Shown: one piece after another, positions 17,562 to 27,620 of the stretch
Numbering within the stretch: the stretch's first letter is position 1
How the letters are laid out: each line of letters starts with the position of its first letter
NCBI RefSeq assembly: GCF_900167155.1
Contig: NZ_FUXU01000012.1
Span: 1-64,000 of the forward strand
Source of the DNA: Enterovibrio nigricans DSM 22720
GTDB lineage: Bacteria; Pseudomonadota; Gammaproteobacteria; Enterobacterales; Vibrionaceae
Direction: 5' to 3'
DNA: 64,000 bases
Notes under the pieces: generated by a model
What the model was told of the DNA's origin: nothing
Database searches by the model: none
What the model saw: the letters and a program-made list of their open reading frames with translations, nothing else
Program-made: the position numbers and the translations under genes

Positions 17562-18809
17562 ATGTCACACAAATATTTAAAGACGGCAATTGCAATCACG
17601 GTAGCTTGTACATCATCTCTTGCATGGAGTGCGGGCTATCAAGTATCAGAACACTCTGCCAGTGGGTTAGGCCGCGCCTTTGCGGGTGAGGCCGCCGTCG
17701 CTGACAACGCGTCTGTGCTGGCTCGTAACCCAGCAGCAGGGACATTGTTTAAACGTGCCACGACATCCGGCGTTATCAGCTTTGTTGACCCAAATGTGGA
17801 CGTTTCACACACAGGGCCATCAAGGGAGCAGTCAGTAAAAGACGTTGCACCTTATGCTATCGTGCCTGCCTCGTATTATATATCCCCTATCAATGAACAG
17901 TTCTCTTGGGGTGTCGCTCTTTTTACGGGTTACGGTGTAGCAACAGGCTATCCCGATGATTTTAATCAGGGTCGCTCCGCAGGGGATACCTCTTTGGTGA
18001 GTGTCACCTTCAATCCCAGTATTGCTTGGCAAGCTAATGAACATTGGAGCTTAGGTGTCGGTCTCAGTGCCGTATACGGCATAGCAGAGCTGAACCGTCA
18101 TAAAGGCTTGTTGGCCTTGGCGATTGGCGGAAACGCGTCAGATAAACTCATCACCATGGAAGGTGACACCTTTGGTTTTGGCTGGAATATTGGTGCGCTC
18201 TATGCGCTTGATCCTAATAACCGATTTGGATTTGCCTACCGCTCAGAAGTTACGCTCGACTTTGACGGAGACTTCACCGATCACACAGGTATTGCCGCGG
18301 GGTTACCGCCGGGCACAACATTGACAGGGAAGCTTGAAGCAGTCCTTCCCGCCACGTTTGAATTCTCTGGTTTCCATCAAGTTGCCCCTGCCTGGGCCGT
18401 CCACTACAGCGTATTGTGGACAGAGTGGAGTCAATTTAAAGAGCTTCGAGCGACCAACACTCGATGCAACTCATCAGATGGCGCAGGCGTTTGTTTCCTA
18501 AAAGAAGAACACTACGAAAACGCCTTACGCTGGTCTGTTGGCGTAACGCACAATCTCAATGATGACTGGACTGTCAGAGCAGGATTTGCCTTCGATGAAC
18601 AAGCAGGTAAAGCCACACTGAGCATTCCAGATACCGACCGCTATTGGTACTCCATTGGTGCCACCTATCAGTACAGCAGTGATCTTTCCTTTGATGCAGG
18701 GTTCACTCTCATCGACAGTAAATCTGGCACGTTCACAGAAGACGGAGAAATATTCGACAGTTCAGGAAACGCCCTGATTTATGCCATGCAGGCTAACTAC
18801 ACCTTTTAA
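17562..18809 (+). CDS. FadL-family outer membrane transporter, second copy
   Basis: A 415-aa FadL-family barrel. The signal peptide is about residues 1-24 (ends SSLAWSA), then GYQVSEHSASGLGRAFAG and ARNPAAGTLF. The C-terminus ALIYAMQANYTF is barrel-like. The ATG at 17562 follows AGAGAGG. It is clearly paralogous to the copy at 15.8 kb but with different loops, so substrate preference may differ. The lipase gene starts 33 bases after its stop with no terminator. In V. cholerae a fadL gene is linked to volA in the same way, with lysophospholipid-derived fatty acids passed to FadL. Confidence 0.92.
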   Translation: MSHKYLKTAIAITVACTSSLAWSAGYQVSEHSASGLGRAFAGEAAVADNASVLARNPAAGTLFKRATTSGVISFVDPNVDVSHTGPSREQSVKDVAPYAIVPASYYISPINEQFSWGVALFTGYGVATGYPDDFNQGRSAGDTSLVSVTFNPSIAWQANEHWSLGVGLSAVYGIAELNRHKGLLALAIGGNASDKLITMEGDTFGFGWNIGALYALDPNNRFGFAYRSEVTLDFDGDFTDHTGIAAGLPPGTTLTGKLEAVLPATFEFSGFHQVAPAWAVHYSVLWTEWSQFKELRATNTRCNSSDGAGVCFLKEEHYENALRWSVGVTHNLNDDWTVRAGFAFDEQAGKATLSIPDTDRYWYSIGATYQYSSDLSFDAGFTLIDSKSGTFTEDGEIFDSSGNALIYAMQANYTF

Positions 18810-18842
18810 TTTTTCATTGATGAGCAGTTCATGAGGCGTTTT

Positions 18843-21236
18843 ATGAAAACGAAAATTTTAGCCATGATGGTTTCAGCCGCGCTTTTGTCGGCATGTAATG
18901 ATTCCAGTATTTCAGGTGATTCAACTTTAGACCCCGGAATTACTGACAGCCTTAACGCACCAACCAAAGTTAACTTCGATCTGTTGGCGAAAAAAACCGT
19001 GGTCGTCACCCCGAGTTTTATTGCTGCAGATGCACATGACGGCACGCTGGCTTCCGAAGGAACAGTAGGAAGCAGTGCTTATTCGACAGATATTTCCGAC
19101 CCTCTGGTTGCGACGGGAAAAACCGACGGTTGGGGAACGCAATCACCCATCAGCGTGTCATTTACCGGCAACGATCTCGACCCGTCGACAGCGAGCCAAG
19201 GCTTTCGTTTGATGGCAAGTATCAACCCAACGGCATCGTCGAGCACCAATGTAAGCCCCACGTTACTCAAAGAGAACCAAGACTACACCGTGAGTGCGAG
19301 TGGAAAAACGCTGACGGTCTCCCTGAAAAAGCCACTCAATCCAGCCGCAGAATACATGTTTGCCATTACCAATGACCTAAAAGATGTCACAGGGGCAAGC
19401 GTTGGTATGACACGCTCATATGCGGTGTTAAAAGACAAAGCGGCTCCACCCAGTGATGCGCTGAAGCCCGCACAAGCTATCACTCGTACAGTTGAAGCAG
19501 AGTTTGAGAAAGCGGGTGTTGCTGCTGAAGACATTATCTTCTCGACTTGGTTTACCACGGCATCAGCAGGTGATGTCCTCTACGGTGCAAAACAAGCCAC
19601 CGCGTTTGCAATCGATCAAGGTGCATCATCAGTTTGGAAAGGGTCAGCCATTGATAGCTCTGTAACAGACGCCGATCTTAGTGCCCTTTTTTCTATCACC
19701 GCTCAGGCTGTTGCGCCTACCCAAACGAACGCAGGCAACACAGTTATTGCCCTTTCGGTAAAACTGCCCTACTTCTTAAGCAAAGAAGCTGGCACTTTCT
19801 CATCGACTCCGTGGAAAAGTGGCATGCCAAGCTTGGCGGCCATCACGAACATCGTTTCAAACGGCTCCGATGCCGACAAAGCGGCAGTCTTAGGCCAATT
19901 AACTGCACTGGGTATTTCGCAGGCGCAGTTAGCGACTGTTGCGACTGATCCTCAAACACAGGCTGACGTGCTGCCAAAACTTGTCGGCGCAACCCTAACC
20001 AAAGCTGACGGCAGTCAGCTTGATGCCGAGCGTCTTGTAACCCGCTACAGCCCTGTGCCTATGCTGCGTTCTGTAGAAGATGTACCCGTGATGCTGGTCA
20101 TCCCTAAATCAGCTAACTGTGCCAACGGTGCCAAGATGCGAACAGTTATCTTTCAGCACGGCATTACATCGAAAAAAGAGGTACTTACTGATAATGGCGG
20201 AATGGGTGCTGATGGCCTTATCGGTGATAACTGCGTAGCTATTTTCGCCATTGATCACCCTCTTCACGGTGAGCGAGCCATATCCGAACAATTGAGCGCG
20301 ACGACAGGAAGTGCCGCTGTTTATCTCAACCTCGCTGCACTGCCTGTTGCACGTGACAACCTGAGACAAAGTGCGATTGACGTCATCAACCTGCGTGCAT
20401 CCATCGGGCGTATTCTTGCACTGCTAAAACAAGGCGGGACACTTGCTGCACCGCTTGGCAATCTAGACCCTGATAAAGGCGTCGCTTTTGTTGGCCACTC
20501 TCTTGGCGCAATCACTGGTGTTGATGTTGGGAATGTTGCAAACCGTTCGGTGAATAACCCAACTGCAGATACTTTTCTTTTCAACATCAATGCTGTGGCA
20601 CTTGCTAACCCAGGGGCGGGCATTCCTTATTTGCTGCTCAACTCAGGGTTCTTTGGCGATTTCGTAAAAGGAAGCTTGTTAGCCAGTGCAAATCAAACAT
20701 TTGCAGGCTTTTGTCAGCAAAATGGGCTGTCTAATGATTTAAAAACCTGTTTCTCGGTATTTCAAACGAACTCACTAGATGCAGCGTTACAGCCCGCTTA
20801 TGACGCATTTGGACAATACGCTGTTGCCGCTCAGATTGTGTTAGATTCGGTAGACCCCATCAATCACGCAGGCTCAATCGGCAGCGACATTCCCGTCTAC
20901 ATGTCTTCTGTGGCTGGTGATGAAACCATTCCGAATGCGCTCAAAGAGAAAACCCCTATTAAACCAAGTTCAACGGTTTTCGAGATTTATTCCCCCTCAG
21001 GAGGCACATTGCCGCTTATCGAGCCTTTGGGTTTAAATGCCACGACAGCGTCAGTTTCCGGCCAAACGGTCAAAAGTGCATTGTTGTTTACTGAAGGAGG
21101 ACACTCTTCGTTGCTTGATACATCGCCAAGTGCCAATACCAATAAAGAAATGCTAGATCAAATTGCCTCTTTCATTGCTGGTGACGGAAAAACACTTGAA
21201 GTTGGTAATAGCGCGATTCTTTCTACCTCCCAATAA
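18843..21236 (+). CDS. volA: VolA-type surface lipoprotein lysophospholipase (Pla-1/cef-family lipase)
   Basis: A 797-aa lipoprotein. The signal peptide has lipobox LLSAC, so the mature N-terminus is a lipid-modified Cys near residue 18. A bacterial virulence-factor lipase N-terminal domain precedes an alpha/beta-hydrolase with the nucleophile elbow VGHSLGAITG (Ser about 553). Known VolA is exposed on the Vibrio outer surface, releases fatty acids from lysophosphatidylcholine and works with FadL. ATG 18843 is preferred because GAGG sits six bases upstream; an in-frame ATG at 18831 would add four residues. Co-transcription with fadL2 is likely. The symbol rests on family and context. Confidence 0.87.
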   Translation: MKTKILAMMVSAALLSACNDSSISGDSTLDPGITDSLNAPTKVNFDLLAKKTVVVTPSFIAADAHDGTLASEGTVGSSAYSTDISDPLVATGKTDGWGTQSPISVSFTGNDLDPSTASQGFRLMASINPTASSSTNVSPTLLKENQDYTVSASGKTLTVSLKKPLNPAAEYMFAITNDLKDVTGASVGMTRSYAVLKDKAAPPSDALKPAQAITRTVEAEFEKAGVAAEDIIFSTWFTTASAGDVLYGAKQATAFAIDQGASSVWKGSAIDSSVTDADLSALFSITAQAVAPTQTNAGNTVIALSVKLPYFLSKEAGTFSSTPWKSGMPSLAAITNIVSNGSDADKAAVLGQLTALGISQAQLATVATDPQTQADVLPKLVGATLTKADGSQLDAERLVTRYSPVPMLRSVEDVPVMLVIPKSANCANGAKMRTVIFQHGITSKKEVLTDNGGMGADGLIGDNCVAIFAIDHPLHGERAISEQLSATTGSAAVYLNLAALPVARDNLRQSAIDVINLRASIGRILALLKQGGTLAAPLGNLDPDKGVAFVGHSLGAITGVDVGNVANRSVNNPTADTFLFNINAVALANPGAGIPYLLLNSGFFGDFVKGSLLASANQTFAGFCQQNGLSNDLKTCFSVFQTNSLDAALQPAYDAFGQYAVAAQIVLDSVDPINHAGSIGSDIPVYMSSVAGDETIPNALKEKTPIKPSSTVFEIYSPSGGTLPLIEPLGLNATTASVSGQTVKSALLFTEGGHSSLLDTSPSANTNKEMLDQIASFIAGDGKTLEVGNSAILSTSQ

Positions 21237-21266
21237 AAGGCTGTAGCCCGCCCAATCCCTGCTTCA

Positions 21267-21299
21267 AAGGCCTATTTGCGTAGGCCTTCTTCTTTTTTT
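21267..21299 (+). terminator. Terminator after volA
   Basis: AAGGCCTA (21267-21274) and TAGGCCTT (21281-21288) form an 8-bp stem with loop TTTGCG, followed by CTTCTTTTTTTC. Confidence 0.85.
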
Positions 21300-21423
21300 C
21301 TCTTTCCGTTAATTTCCTCTCGACAATGTAAAAAAAACGCGCAAACTGTGTTTTTTTGTGACATCAATCTTTTTAGGACGTTTTTTCGCCGGGATTGGGC
21401 GAGTTTTGTAGGGATAAGAAGTA

Positions 21424-22746
21424 ATGAATCCAGTAGTCGTTTCCGTCTGTGTGATGCTGTTGTTAGCTCTATTACGAGTTAATGTCGTTGTCGCGTTGAC
21501 CTTTAGTGCCATTCTTGGCGGTATTGTGAGTGGCATGAGTTTGCCCGATACCATTTCAGCGTTCGAAGGTGGTTTAGGCGGTGGTGCGACCATCGCGTTG
21601 AGCTATGCCATGCTAGGCACCTTTGCCGTCGCTATCAATCGCTCGGGCATCACAGATCTGCTTGCCCAATCAGTAATTCGTAAACTTAATGGCCGAGACA
21701 GTGCAAAAGGGTCTGCTGCACTCAAATACTCTGTGCTCGTTGTGTTGGGTTTGCTGGCGATTTCTTCACAAAATGCCATCCCTGTGCACATTGCTTTTAT
21801 CCCTATTGTTATTCCACCTCTTTTGCATGTATTTGCAAAACTCAAGATGGACCGCCGTCTGGTTGCATGTGTTCTGACATTTGGTTTGATTACACCCTAC
21901 ATGGTGTTACCGATTGGCTTTGGCGGCATCTTCCTTAACAATATTCTTTTAAAAAACCTGCACGACAATGGTTTGGATGTGGTCGCAAGCCAAGTCCCGC
22001 ATGCAATGCTATTGCCAGCCGCGGGCATGTTGTTTGGTGTCCTGATGGCTGTCTTTATCAGCTACCGTAAACCCCGTGAATATTCGGAAGAACTGATCCT
22101 AGCCGCTGAGCCTGAGAAAGCAGAATTCAAACCTTGGAACATCTGGGTGGCAGTGATTGCCATTATTGTCACTCTCGGCGCACAGCTTTACACCGGCTCC
22201 ATGATAGTCGGCGCATTGGCTGGTTTTATGGTGTTTACGTTTGGCGGTGTCATCAAGTGGAAAGACTCCCACGATGTATTCACACGCGGCGTACACATGA
22301 TGGCGATGATCGGCTTTATTATGATTTCTGCGGCAGGCTTTGCGGCAGTGATGAAAGCCACAGGCGGTGTGGAAACACTGGTTGCCTCACTATCATCAAG
22401 CATTGGCGACAATAAGCCACTTGCGGCACTGTTAATGTTGGTTGTTGGTCTGTTGGTCACCATGGGCATTGGTTCATCATTCTCGACAATTCCAATCATC
22501 GCAACCATCTATGTTCCACTGGCACTAGCGTTTGGCTTTTCGCCAATGGCAACCATTGCTCTGGTTGGCACCGCCGCAGCATTGGGTGATGCTGGCTCTC
22601 CAGCCTCGGATTCAACGCTGGGGCCAACATCTGGTTTGAATAGTGACGGCCAGCACGAACACATTTGGGATACGGTCGTGCCGACCTTTATCCACTACAA
22701 CCTGCCGCTTATTGCATTCGGTTGGTTGGCTGCAATGACGCTATAA
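21424..22746 (+). CDS. Na+/H+ antiporter-family transporter (YuiF-like)
   Basis: A 440-aa polytopic membrane protein with about 11-12 hydrophobic segments. Its features are [20 protein letters not shown] at the N-terminus, [20 protein letters not shown], and a C-terminal [20 protein letters not shown] loop. These fit the Na_H_antiporter superfamily branch that includes Bacillus YuiF and is often annotated as a putative amino-acid (histidine) transporter. The substrate is not determined. It is monocistronic, with a bidirectional terminator shared with the convergent grxD. Confidence 0.8.
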   Translation: MNPVVVSVCVMLLLALLRVNVVVALTFSAILGGIVSGMSLPDTISAFEGGLGGGATIALSYAMLGTFAVAINRSGITDLLAQSVIRKLNGRDSAKGSAALKYSVLVVLGLLAISSQNAIPVHIAFIPIVIPPLLHVFAKLKMDRRLVACVLTFGLITPYMVLPIGFGGIFLNNILLKNLHDNGLDVVASQVPHAMLLPAAGMLFGVLMAVFISYRKPREYSEELILAAEPEKAEFKPWNIWVAVIAIIVTLGAQLYTGSMIVGALAGFMVFTFGGVIKWKDSHDVFTRGVHMMAMIGFIMISAAGFAAVMKATGGVETLVASLSSSIGDNKPLAALLMLVVGLLVTMGIGSSFSTIPIIATIYVPLALAFGFSPMATIALVGTAAALGDAGSPASDSTLGPTSGLNSDGQHEHIWDTVVPTFIHYNLPLIAFGWLAAMTL

Positions 22747-22783
22747 GTCAGTACCCGTAGCTAAAACAGCAAGATACAAAAAA

Positions 22784-22807
22784 GCCGCTGACATCAGCGG
22801 CTTTTTT
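22784..22807. terminator. Bidirectional terminator between the antiporter gene and grxD
   Basis: GCCGCTGA (22784-22791) and TCAGCGGC (22794-22801) are flanked by six A on the left and six T on the right, so the hairpin serves both convergent genes. Confidence 0.88.
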
Positions 22808-22823
22808 CATCTCACTCGAAAAC

Positions 22824-23162
22824 TTATTCGTTTTCTGCAGCATCACGGCGTGCTGCTGCTTCTTTGATCATTGGCTGAAGTTCACCTTTCTGGAACATTT
22901 CCAGAATAATGTCACAACCACCGATCAACTCACCATCAATCCACAACTGTGGGAAAGTCGGCCATTGCGCGTAGATTGGCAGCTCAGCGCGGATATCTGG
23001 GTTTTGTAAGATATCTACGTATGCGAATTTCTCACCACACGTCATCAGAGCCTGGCTAGCCTGAGACGAGAAGCCACAGCTAGGTAGCTTAGGCGAACCT
23101 TTCATGTATAGCAGAATTGCGTTTTCTTCGATCTGCTGTTTAATTTTATCAATAGTTTCCAT
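22824..23162 (-). CDS. grxD: Monothiol glutaredoxin Grx4
   Basis: A 112-aa CGFS-type glutaredoxin (motif KGSPKLPSCGFSSQA) that binds or transfers [2Fe-2S] clusters with glutathione. The WPTFPQLWIDGELIGGCDI segment is the glutathione-binding side. The start METIDKIKQQI matches the family and is preceded by GAGGAAG; a frame extending five residues further upstream lacks support. Divergent from sodB, an iron/oxidative-stress pairing. Confidence 0.95.
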   Translation of the reverse strand: METIDKIKQQIEENAILLYMKGSPKLPSCGFSSQASQALMTCGEKFAYVDILQNPDIRAELPIYAQWPTFPQLWIDGELIGGCDIILEMFQKGELQPMIKEAAARRDAAENE

Positions 23163-23426
23163 TACTTCCTCGAACACAAAGCGTGATGATTACATCGATT
23201 CTAACTGGGAAATGCTCGGAAAAAAACGCCTAAAGTTTGTAGGGGCAAATTCCCTCCATTTTTTTAAAATTCTTCTTTTAATAAAGTAAAAACTTGCTAA
23301 ACTATTCCGCAGTTAGCCTATAAGTAGATACGTCAGCCTACAGGTAAGCACTCTTAAAGTGTAAGACAAATCTACAGGAAGCAATAAAGTCAGGGGGAGA
23401 CCCCGTCTATCATGGAGAATCGAGTA

Positions 23427-24011
23427 ATGGCATTTCAACTACCAGCTCTTCCTTACGAAAAAAATGCTCTAGAGCCACATATCTCTCAAGAGACTCTGGA
23501 ATACCACTACGGCAAACACCACAACACTTACGTGGTTAAGCTGAATGGCCTGATCGAAGGTACTGAGCTTGAAAGCAAATCTCTGGAAGAGATCATCAAG
23601 ACTTCTACCGGCGGTGTATTTAACAACGCTGCTCAAATCTGGAACCACACGTTTTACTGGCACTGCCTGAGCCCAAATGGCGGCGGCGAGCCTACGGGTG
23701 ACGTTGCAGACGCTATCGCGAAATCTTTCGGTTCTTTTGAAGAATTCAAAGCAAAATTCACTGATTCAGCAATCAACAACTTCGGTTCTTCTTGGACTTG
23801 GTTGGTGAAAAAAGCTGACGGTTCTCTGGATATCGTTAACACGTCAAACGCGGGTACACCTCTTACTGAAGAAGGCGTAACGCCACTGCTGACTGTTGAC
23901 CTGTGGGAACACGCGTACTACATCGATTTCCGCAACCTGCGTCCAGACTACATGAACGCGTTCTGGGCACTGGTTAACTGGGAATTCGTTGCACAAAATC
24001 TGGCAGCGTAA
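23427..24011 (+). CDS. sodB: Iron superoxide dismutase
   Basis: A 194-aa cytoplasmic Fe-SOD. Metal-binding motifs are HYGKHHNTYV, NHTFYWHCLSPN and DLWEHAYYIDFRN, and NFGSSWTWLV is Fe-type. The ATG giving MAFQLPALPYEKNALEP is the family start; the in-frame ATG 15 bases upstream is not. The 264-base gap to grxD holds an unusually long leader with short repeats (AGCCTATAAGTA and AGCCTACAGGTA near 23313 and 23333). Iron-responsive control (Fur, RyhB) is usual for sodB, but I could not identify a confident site. Confidence 0.96.
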   Translation: MAFQLPALPYEKNALEPHISQETLEYHYGKHHNTYVVKLNGLIEGTELESKSLEEIIKTSTGGVFNNAAQIWNHTFYWHCLSPNGGGEPTGDVADAIAKSFGSFEEFKAKFTDSAINNFGSSWTWLVKKADGSLDIVNTSNAGTPLTEEGVTPLLTVDLWEHAYYIDFRNLRPDYMNAFWALVNWEFVAQNLAA

Positions 24012-24040
24012 TTTCTGGCTATTGCCTTAGAATAGAAAAA

Positions 24041-24067
24041 TACCTCGCCTCGGCGGGGTATTTTTTT
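24041..24067 (+). terminator. Terminator after sodB
   Basis: TACCTCGCC (24041-24049) and GGCGGGGTA (24052-24060) form a 9-bp stem with one T-G pair, followed by seven T. Confidence 0.88.
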
Positions 24068-24103
24068 GCCTGCGGTTTTGTGGCACCAACAGCAGTGGTA
24101 AGG

Positions 24104-24132
24104 ATAAAAAAACCGCTGCACGAGCAGCGGTT
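24104..24132 (-). terminator. Terminator of asd
   Basis: AACCGCTGC (24111-24119) and GCAGCGGTT (24124-24132) form a stem. Read on the minus strand it is followed by seven T (24104-24110). It lies 20 bases beyond the asd stop. Confidence 0.85.
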
Positions 24133-24152
24133 CTTCAGTGTCGAAGTTTTAC

Positions 24153-25271
24153 TTAAGCAACTTCAGACAGGATAATGCGGAGCGTACGACGCAATGGCTC
24201 TGCTGCACCCCACAACAACTGGTCGCCGACAGTAAACGCGTTGAGGTAATCGTCGCCCATCGCCATTTTGCGTAAACGACCCACAGGAATAGACAATGTG
24301 CCAGTGACTTTTGCAGGAGACAATTCCTGAACGGTCATGTCACGCTCGTTCGGGATCACTTTTACCCAATCATTGTGCGCAGCGATGATGCTTTCGATTT
24401 CGTCCAATGGAACGTTTTTCTTCAGCTTCAGCGTCAATGCCTGGCTGTGACAACGCATCGCACCGATACGGACACAAGTACCATCAATTGGAATTGGGCT
24501 GTCTTGGAGACCCAAAATCTTGTTGGTTTCTACCGTGCCTTTCCATTCTTCTTTGCTCTGGCCGTTTTCGCGTTTCACATCAATCCATGGGATCAATGAA
24601 CCTGCCAAGGGTGCGCCAAATTCAGACGTTGGGAAATTTGCCGAACGTTGAGTCTCTGCCACTTTACGGTCAATATCGAGAATAGACGTTGAAGGGTTCG
24701 CCAGATCCATGCTTACGGAGTCATTTATCACGCCCATTTGGCTGATAAGCTCCCGCATGTTTTTCGCACCTGCACCCGAAGCTGCCTGATAAGTTTGAGA
24801 TGTCATCCACTCAACCAGACCTGCTTGGTACAATCCACCCACCGCCATCAGCATCAAGCTAACGGTGCAGTTACCACCCACATAGGCTTTCGTGCCTTGG
24901 TGAATGCCTTCTTGAATTTGTTTAAAGTTAACTGGGTCCAACGTGATGATAGAATCGTCTTTCATACGTAAAGACGAAGCGGCATCGATCCAGAAACCCT
25001 TCCAGCCTGCGGCTAACAGCTTTGGATACACTTCATCGGTATAACTGCCGCCTTGGCAGGTGACGATAATGTCTAGCGTTTTCAGGCTTTCAATATCAAA
25101 CGCATTTTGCAGAAGACCTGCATCTTTACCATAGTTTGGTGCAGGGATACCTACTTGAGAGGTGCTATAGAAAACGGGCTCAATAACATCAAAGTCACGC
25201 TCTTCTACCATGCGCTGCATCAGTACGGAGCCAACCATACCTCGCCAGCCTACTAAACCTACTCTTTTCAT
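24153..25271 (-). CDS. asd: Aspartate-semialdehyde dehydrogenase
   Basis: A 372-aa enzyme reducing aspartyl phosphate to aspartate semialdehyde for lysine/DAP, threonine and methionine synthesis. The N-terminal NADP motif [15 protein letters not shown] and catalytic Cys135 in [10 protein letters not shown] are present, as is [15 protein letters not shown], all as in E. coli Asd. The start follows AAGGAGTGTGAGTACTA. A 586-base gap separates it from the divergent nhaC-type gene. Confidence 0.95.
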   Translation of the reverse strand: MKRVGLVGWRGMVGSVLMQRMVEERDFDVIEPVFYSTSQVGIPAPNYGKDAGLLQNAFDIESLKTLDIIVTCQGGSYTDEVYPKLLAAGWKGFWIDAASSLRMKDDSIITLDPVNFKQIQEGIHQGTKAYVGGNCTVSLMLMAVGGLYQAGLVEWMTSQTYQAASGAGAKNMRELISQMGVINDSVSMDLANPSTSILDIDRKVAETQRSANFPTSEFGAPLAGSLIPWIDVKRENGQSKEEWKGTVETNKILGLQDSPIPIDGTCVRIGAMRCHSQALTLKLKKNVPLDEIESIIAAHNDWVKVIPNERDMTVQELSPAKVTGTLSIPVGRLRKMAMGDDYLNAFTVGDQLLWGAAEPLRRTLRIILSEVA

Positions 25272-25857
25272 TAGTACTCACACTCCTTGTTTAATCTTCT
25301 GTACCTATCTTGAAAATTAACGACACAAATAACAAGCAAAAACTGAATCTTTTTGCAGCTAAACGTTAAAACTCACAGCAAAGTGGCGTGTTTTTTCAAC
25401 AACACAGCCAGAAGGAACAAGATGCAAACACTCTCGATGGTAACAATATGAATTGATTGCATTTATATCCGCAGTTAAGAATATAATGCCAACAATCATA
25501 TATATAACTACCCCATGGAAAATTCACAGTTACAAGCGCCACATTAAGCCAAATTGATAGCATTAATCGCCGTCCATTTACACATCCTCATACATTATAG
25601 AAACAAACCCACCCCAACGAACAGCGCTAACAATTAACAAAACCACTCGATCACACAAACCCTCAAAAACAAACACTTCACACCGTCAACGCGGAGAAAT
25701 GTAAATACTTGTTACCCCTGCAGACAGTATTTCGCTAAAGTATGCGTCCGCCGCCAGGAAGGTAGTAATGAAAGCCCACCAAACCTGCAGCCTGAGGTTG
25801 TTTCGGTACATTTCGGCAGGAGCCAAAAGGGCCTTACTCTTAAGAAAGGTTTGAGAT
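25272..25857. other. Long intergenic region between asd and the nhaC-type gene
   Basis: 586 bases without a credible gene. The first ~400 (25284-25690) are AT-rich with no hairpin I could recognise and should contain the asd promoter. The last ~165 (25695-25857) are more GC-rich and have nested complementary segments: ATACTT (25705-25710) with AAGTAT (25738-25743), GCCC (25774-25777) with GGGC (25829-25832), and CCTGC (25784-25788) with GCAGG (25816-25820). This could be a structured leader of the nhaC-type gene. It lacks the conserved segments of the lysine riboswitch that I know. Confidence 0.5.
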
Positions 25858-27294
25858 ATGCAACAACACTCGGCGCGACTACCTTCCCTTTTCCAAGTTT
25901 TCGCTGCGCTTGGTCTGTTCCTGTTACTGGCATTTTCGTTTACAGCGAAGTTAAATCTTCCTATCCAGTTGGCTTTATACATTGGCTGGTTCGTGGTTAT
26001 TGGTTTAGGCATTCGGCTCGGTCATCGATATAAAGACCTTGAGCACGCTGCGACCCAGGGTATTTCAAATGGCTTAGGTGCAGTGCTTATCCTGTTAGCC
26101 GTGGGTTCCCTCGTCGGAACATAGATTGCGGGCGGTATCGTTCCAACCATCATTTATTACGGTTTAAAAGCCATTCATCCATCCATATTCCTCGCCGCTA
26201 CCATGATTATTTGTTCACTGACTGCGCTGGCTACTGGCACGTCTTGGGGGGCGGCAGGTACTGCCGGTATCGCAATGATGGGGATTGGACAAGGCTTAGG
26301 GGTGCCTGCGCCTGTCACCGCTGGTGCCGTGCTGTCAGGCTGCTATTTCGGGGACAAAATGTCGCCATTGTCTGACTCTGTGATCCTTGCTTTTTCGATG
26401 TCTGGTGTTGAGATTGTCGAACACATCAAAGGCATGCTGCCAATCGCATTGATTAGCTACATCATCACAGCGCTGATGTTTACTGCATTTGGTCTTCACT
26501 ACACTGGCAATGTCGATATGGCTCAGGTGTCTGATGTGATTGCCGCAATGGACAAGCAATTCATTATTACACCCTTCTCCTTTATTCCCGTTGCTATCGT
26601 GCTCGTACTGTTGGCCCTGCGTTTACCATCTTTCCCCGTGATTTCTCTCGGTTCAGTACTGGGTATTGTATGGGCGATCGTGGTTCAAGGCATGAACCCG
26701 CTGGATGCCATTAATACCGCTTGGGCACCCTATTCAATTACGTCAGGTGTCAGCTTTATCGACGCCATCCTTAATCGTGGTGGTATGGAGTCGATGCTAG
26801 GTTCAGTGGCGGTTATCGTTTTCGGTCTCGGTTTCGGCGGACTGTTGGATAAAGTGGGTGTTCTTGAAACCATTGCGAAGATTTTTGAACGTAAAGTTAA
26901 CTCAGCAGGTAGTCTGGCGACATCGACCATCGCGACAGCATTCTTGGGGAACGTATTTGGTTCAGCGATGTATGTTTCACTGATCCTGACGCCAAAAATT
27001 TGCGCGAAAAACTATGACCGTTTAGGGTTCAAACGCAAGAACCTCTCTCGCAATGCAGAGTTCGGCGGGACGCTAACATCGGGTATGGTGCCTTGGAGCG
27101 ACAACGGTATTTATATGGCAAGTATTCTGGGTGTCGCAACCTTGTCTTATGCGCCGTTTATGTGGCTGAGCTTCGTCTGTATTTTAGTGACAATTGTGAC
27201 TTCTTATATGGGGTGGTTTGTGAACCCATGCAAACCAACAGGGTCTATGACGACTGTGCCAAAATGTGCCAATGCACAAATTCAAAACGCATAA
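25858..27294 (+). pseudogene. NhaC-family Na+/H+ antiporter gene interrupted by an in-frame TAG
   Basis: The frame from ATG 25858 (AAAGG eight bases upstream) reads 88 residues to a TAG at 26122-26124, then continues in the same frame to 27294. Together this is 479 codons, a normal NhaC length. Across the stop the text reads VGSLVGT-stop-IAGGIVPTIIYYGLK. NhaC-type proteins have GTWIAGG here, so a single G-to-A change (TGG to TAG) explains the stop. The downstream part is otherwise intact: GTSWGAAGTAGIAMMGIG, SGCYFGDKMSPLSDS, and GTLTSGMVPWSDNG near the C-terminus. It may be a recent null mutation, a suppressed amber codon or a sequence error. Re-initiation at ATG 26203 would yield 363 residues lacking the first membrane helices. 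Position next to asd may hint at lysine-related transport, but that is inference. Confidence 0.85.
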
Positions 27295-27620
27295 TTTCTT
27301 ATTGAGATAGGGCGTTCTATATACGCCCTATCTACGCTTCTCCGCCAAACCCTACTTTGAACCCACCCGCAACCTACCGCTGTTGCACAAATATCACACC
27401 AAATTATTCACTTTTCATAAGCCACATTTCAGTGCTCATCACTTTTCATAACAAATGACTTCGTTACCAATAGCCACCAATGACGATCAAGATCTCATTT
27501 TCATGCAATTCATCGCATTGCGGTGGTTTTATGTAGCCCATATTGACCCCTGTCAATTTCCGTTTTCCAGTCTGAAGCACAATCGATTCGTTCAATTTTA
27601 TCTTTGTTTGAGGGAACAAT
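27295..27620. other. Intergenic region before the yjiH-like gene
   Basis: 326 bases. It contains the strong hairpin at 27305-27333 just after the nhaC-type gene, then AT-rich sequence carrying the promoter of the yjiH/yjiG/peptidase group. Short frames here have no recognisable product. Confidence 0.6.
27305..27333 (+). terminator. Hairpin after the nhaC-type gene
   Basis: AGATAGGGCGT (27305-27315) and ACGCCCTATCT (27323-27333) are perfect 11-base arms with a 7-base loop, 10 bases after the stop. Only a weak T-rich stretch follows (ACGCTTCT), so the terminator call rests on stem strength and position. Confidence 0.6.

Noticed and set aside
23178..23426. Fur box or RyhB pairing site in the sodB leader
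   Set aside because: Biologically expected, but no segment matched well enough to state. Only short imperfect direct repeats are visible.
25695..25857. Lysine riboswitch upstream of the nhaC-type gene
   Set aside because: Position and gene family fit, but the conserved core segments of that class were not found. Reported only as a possible structured leader.
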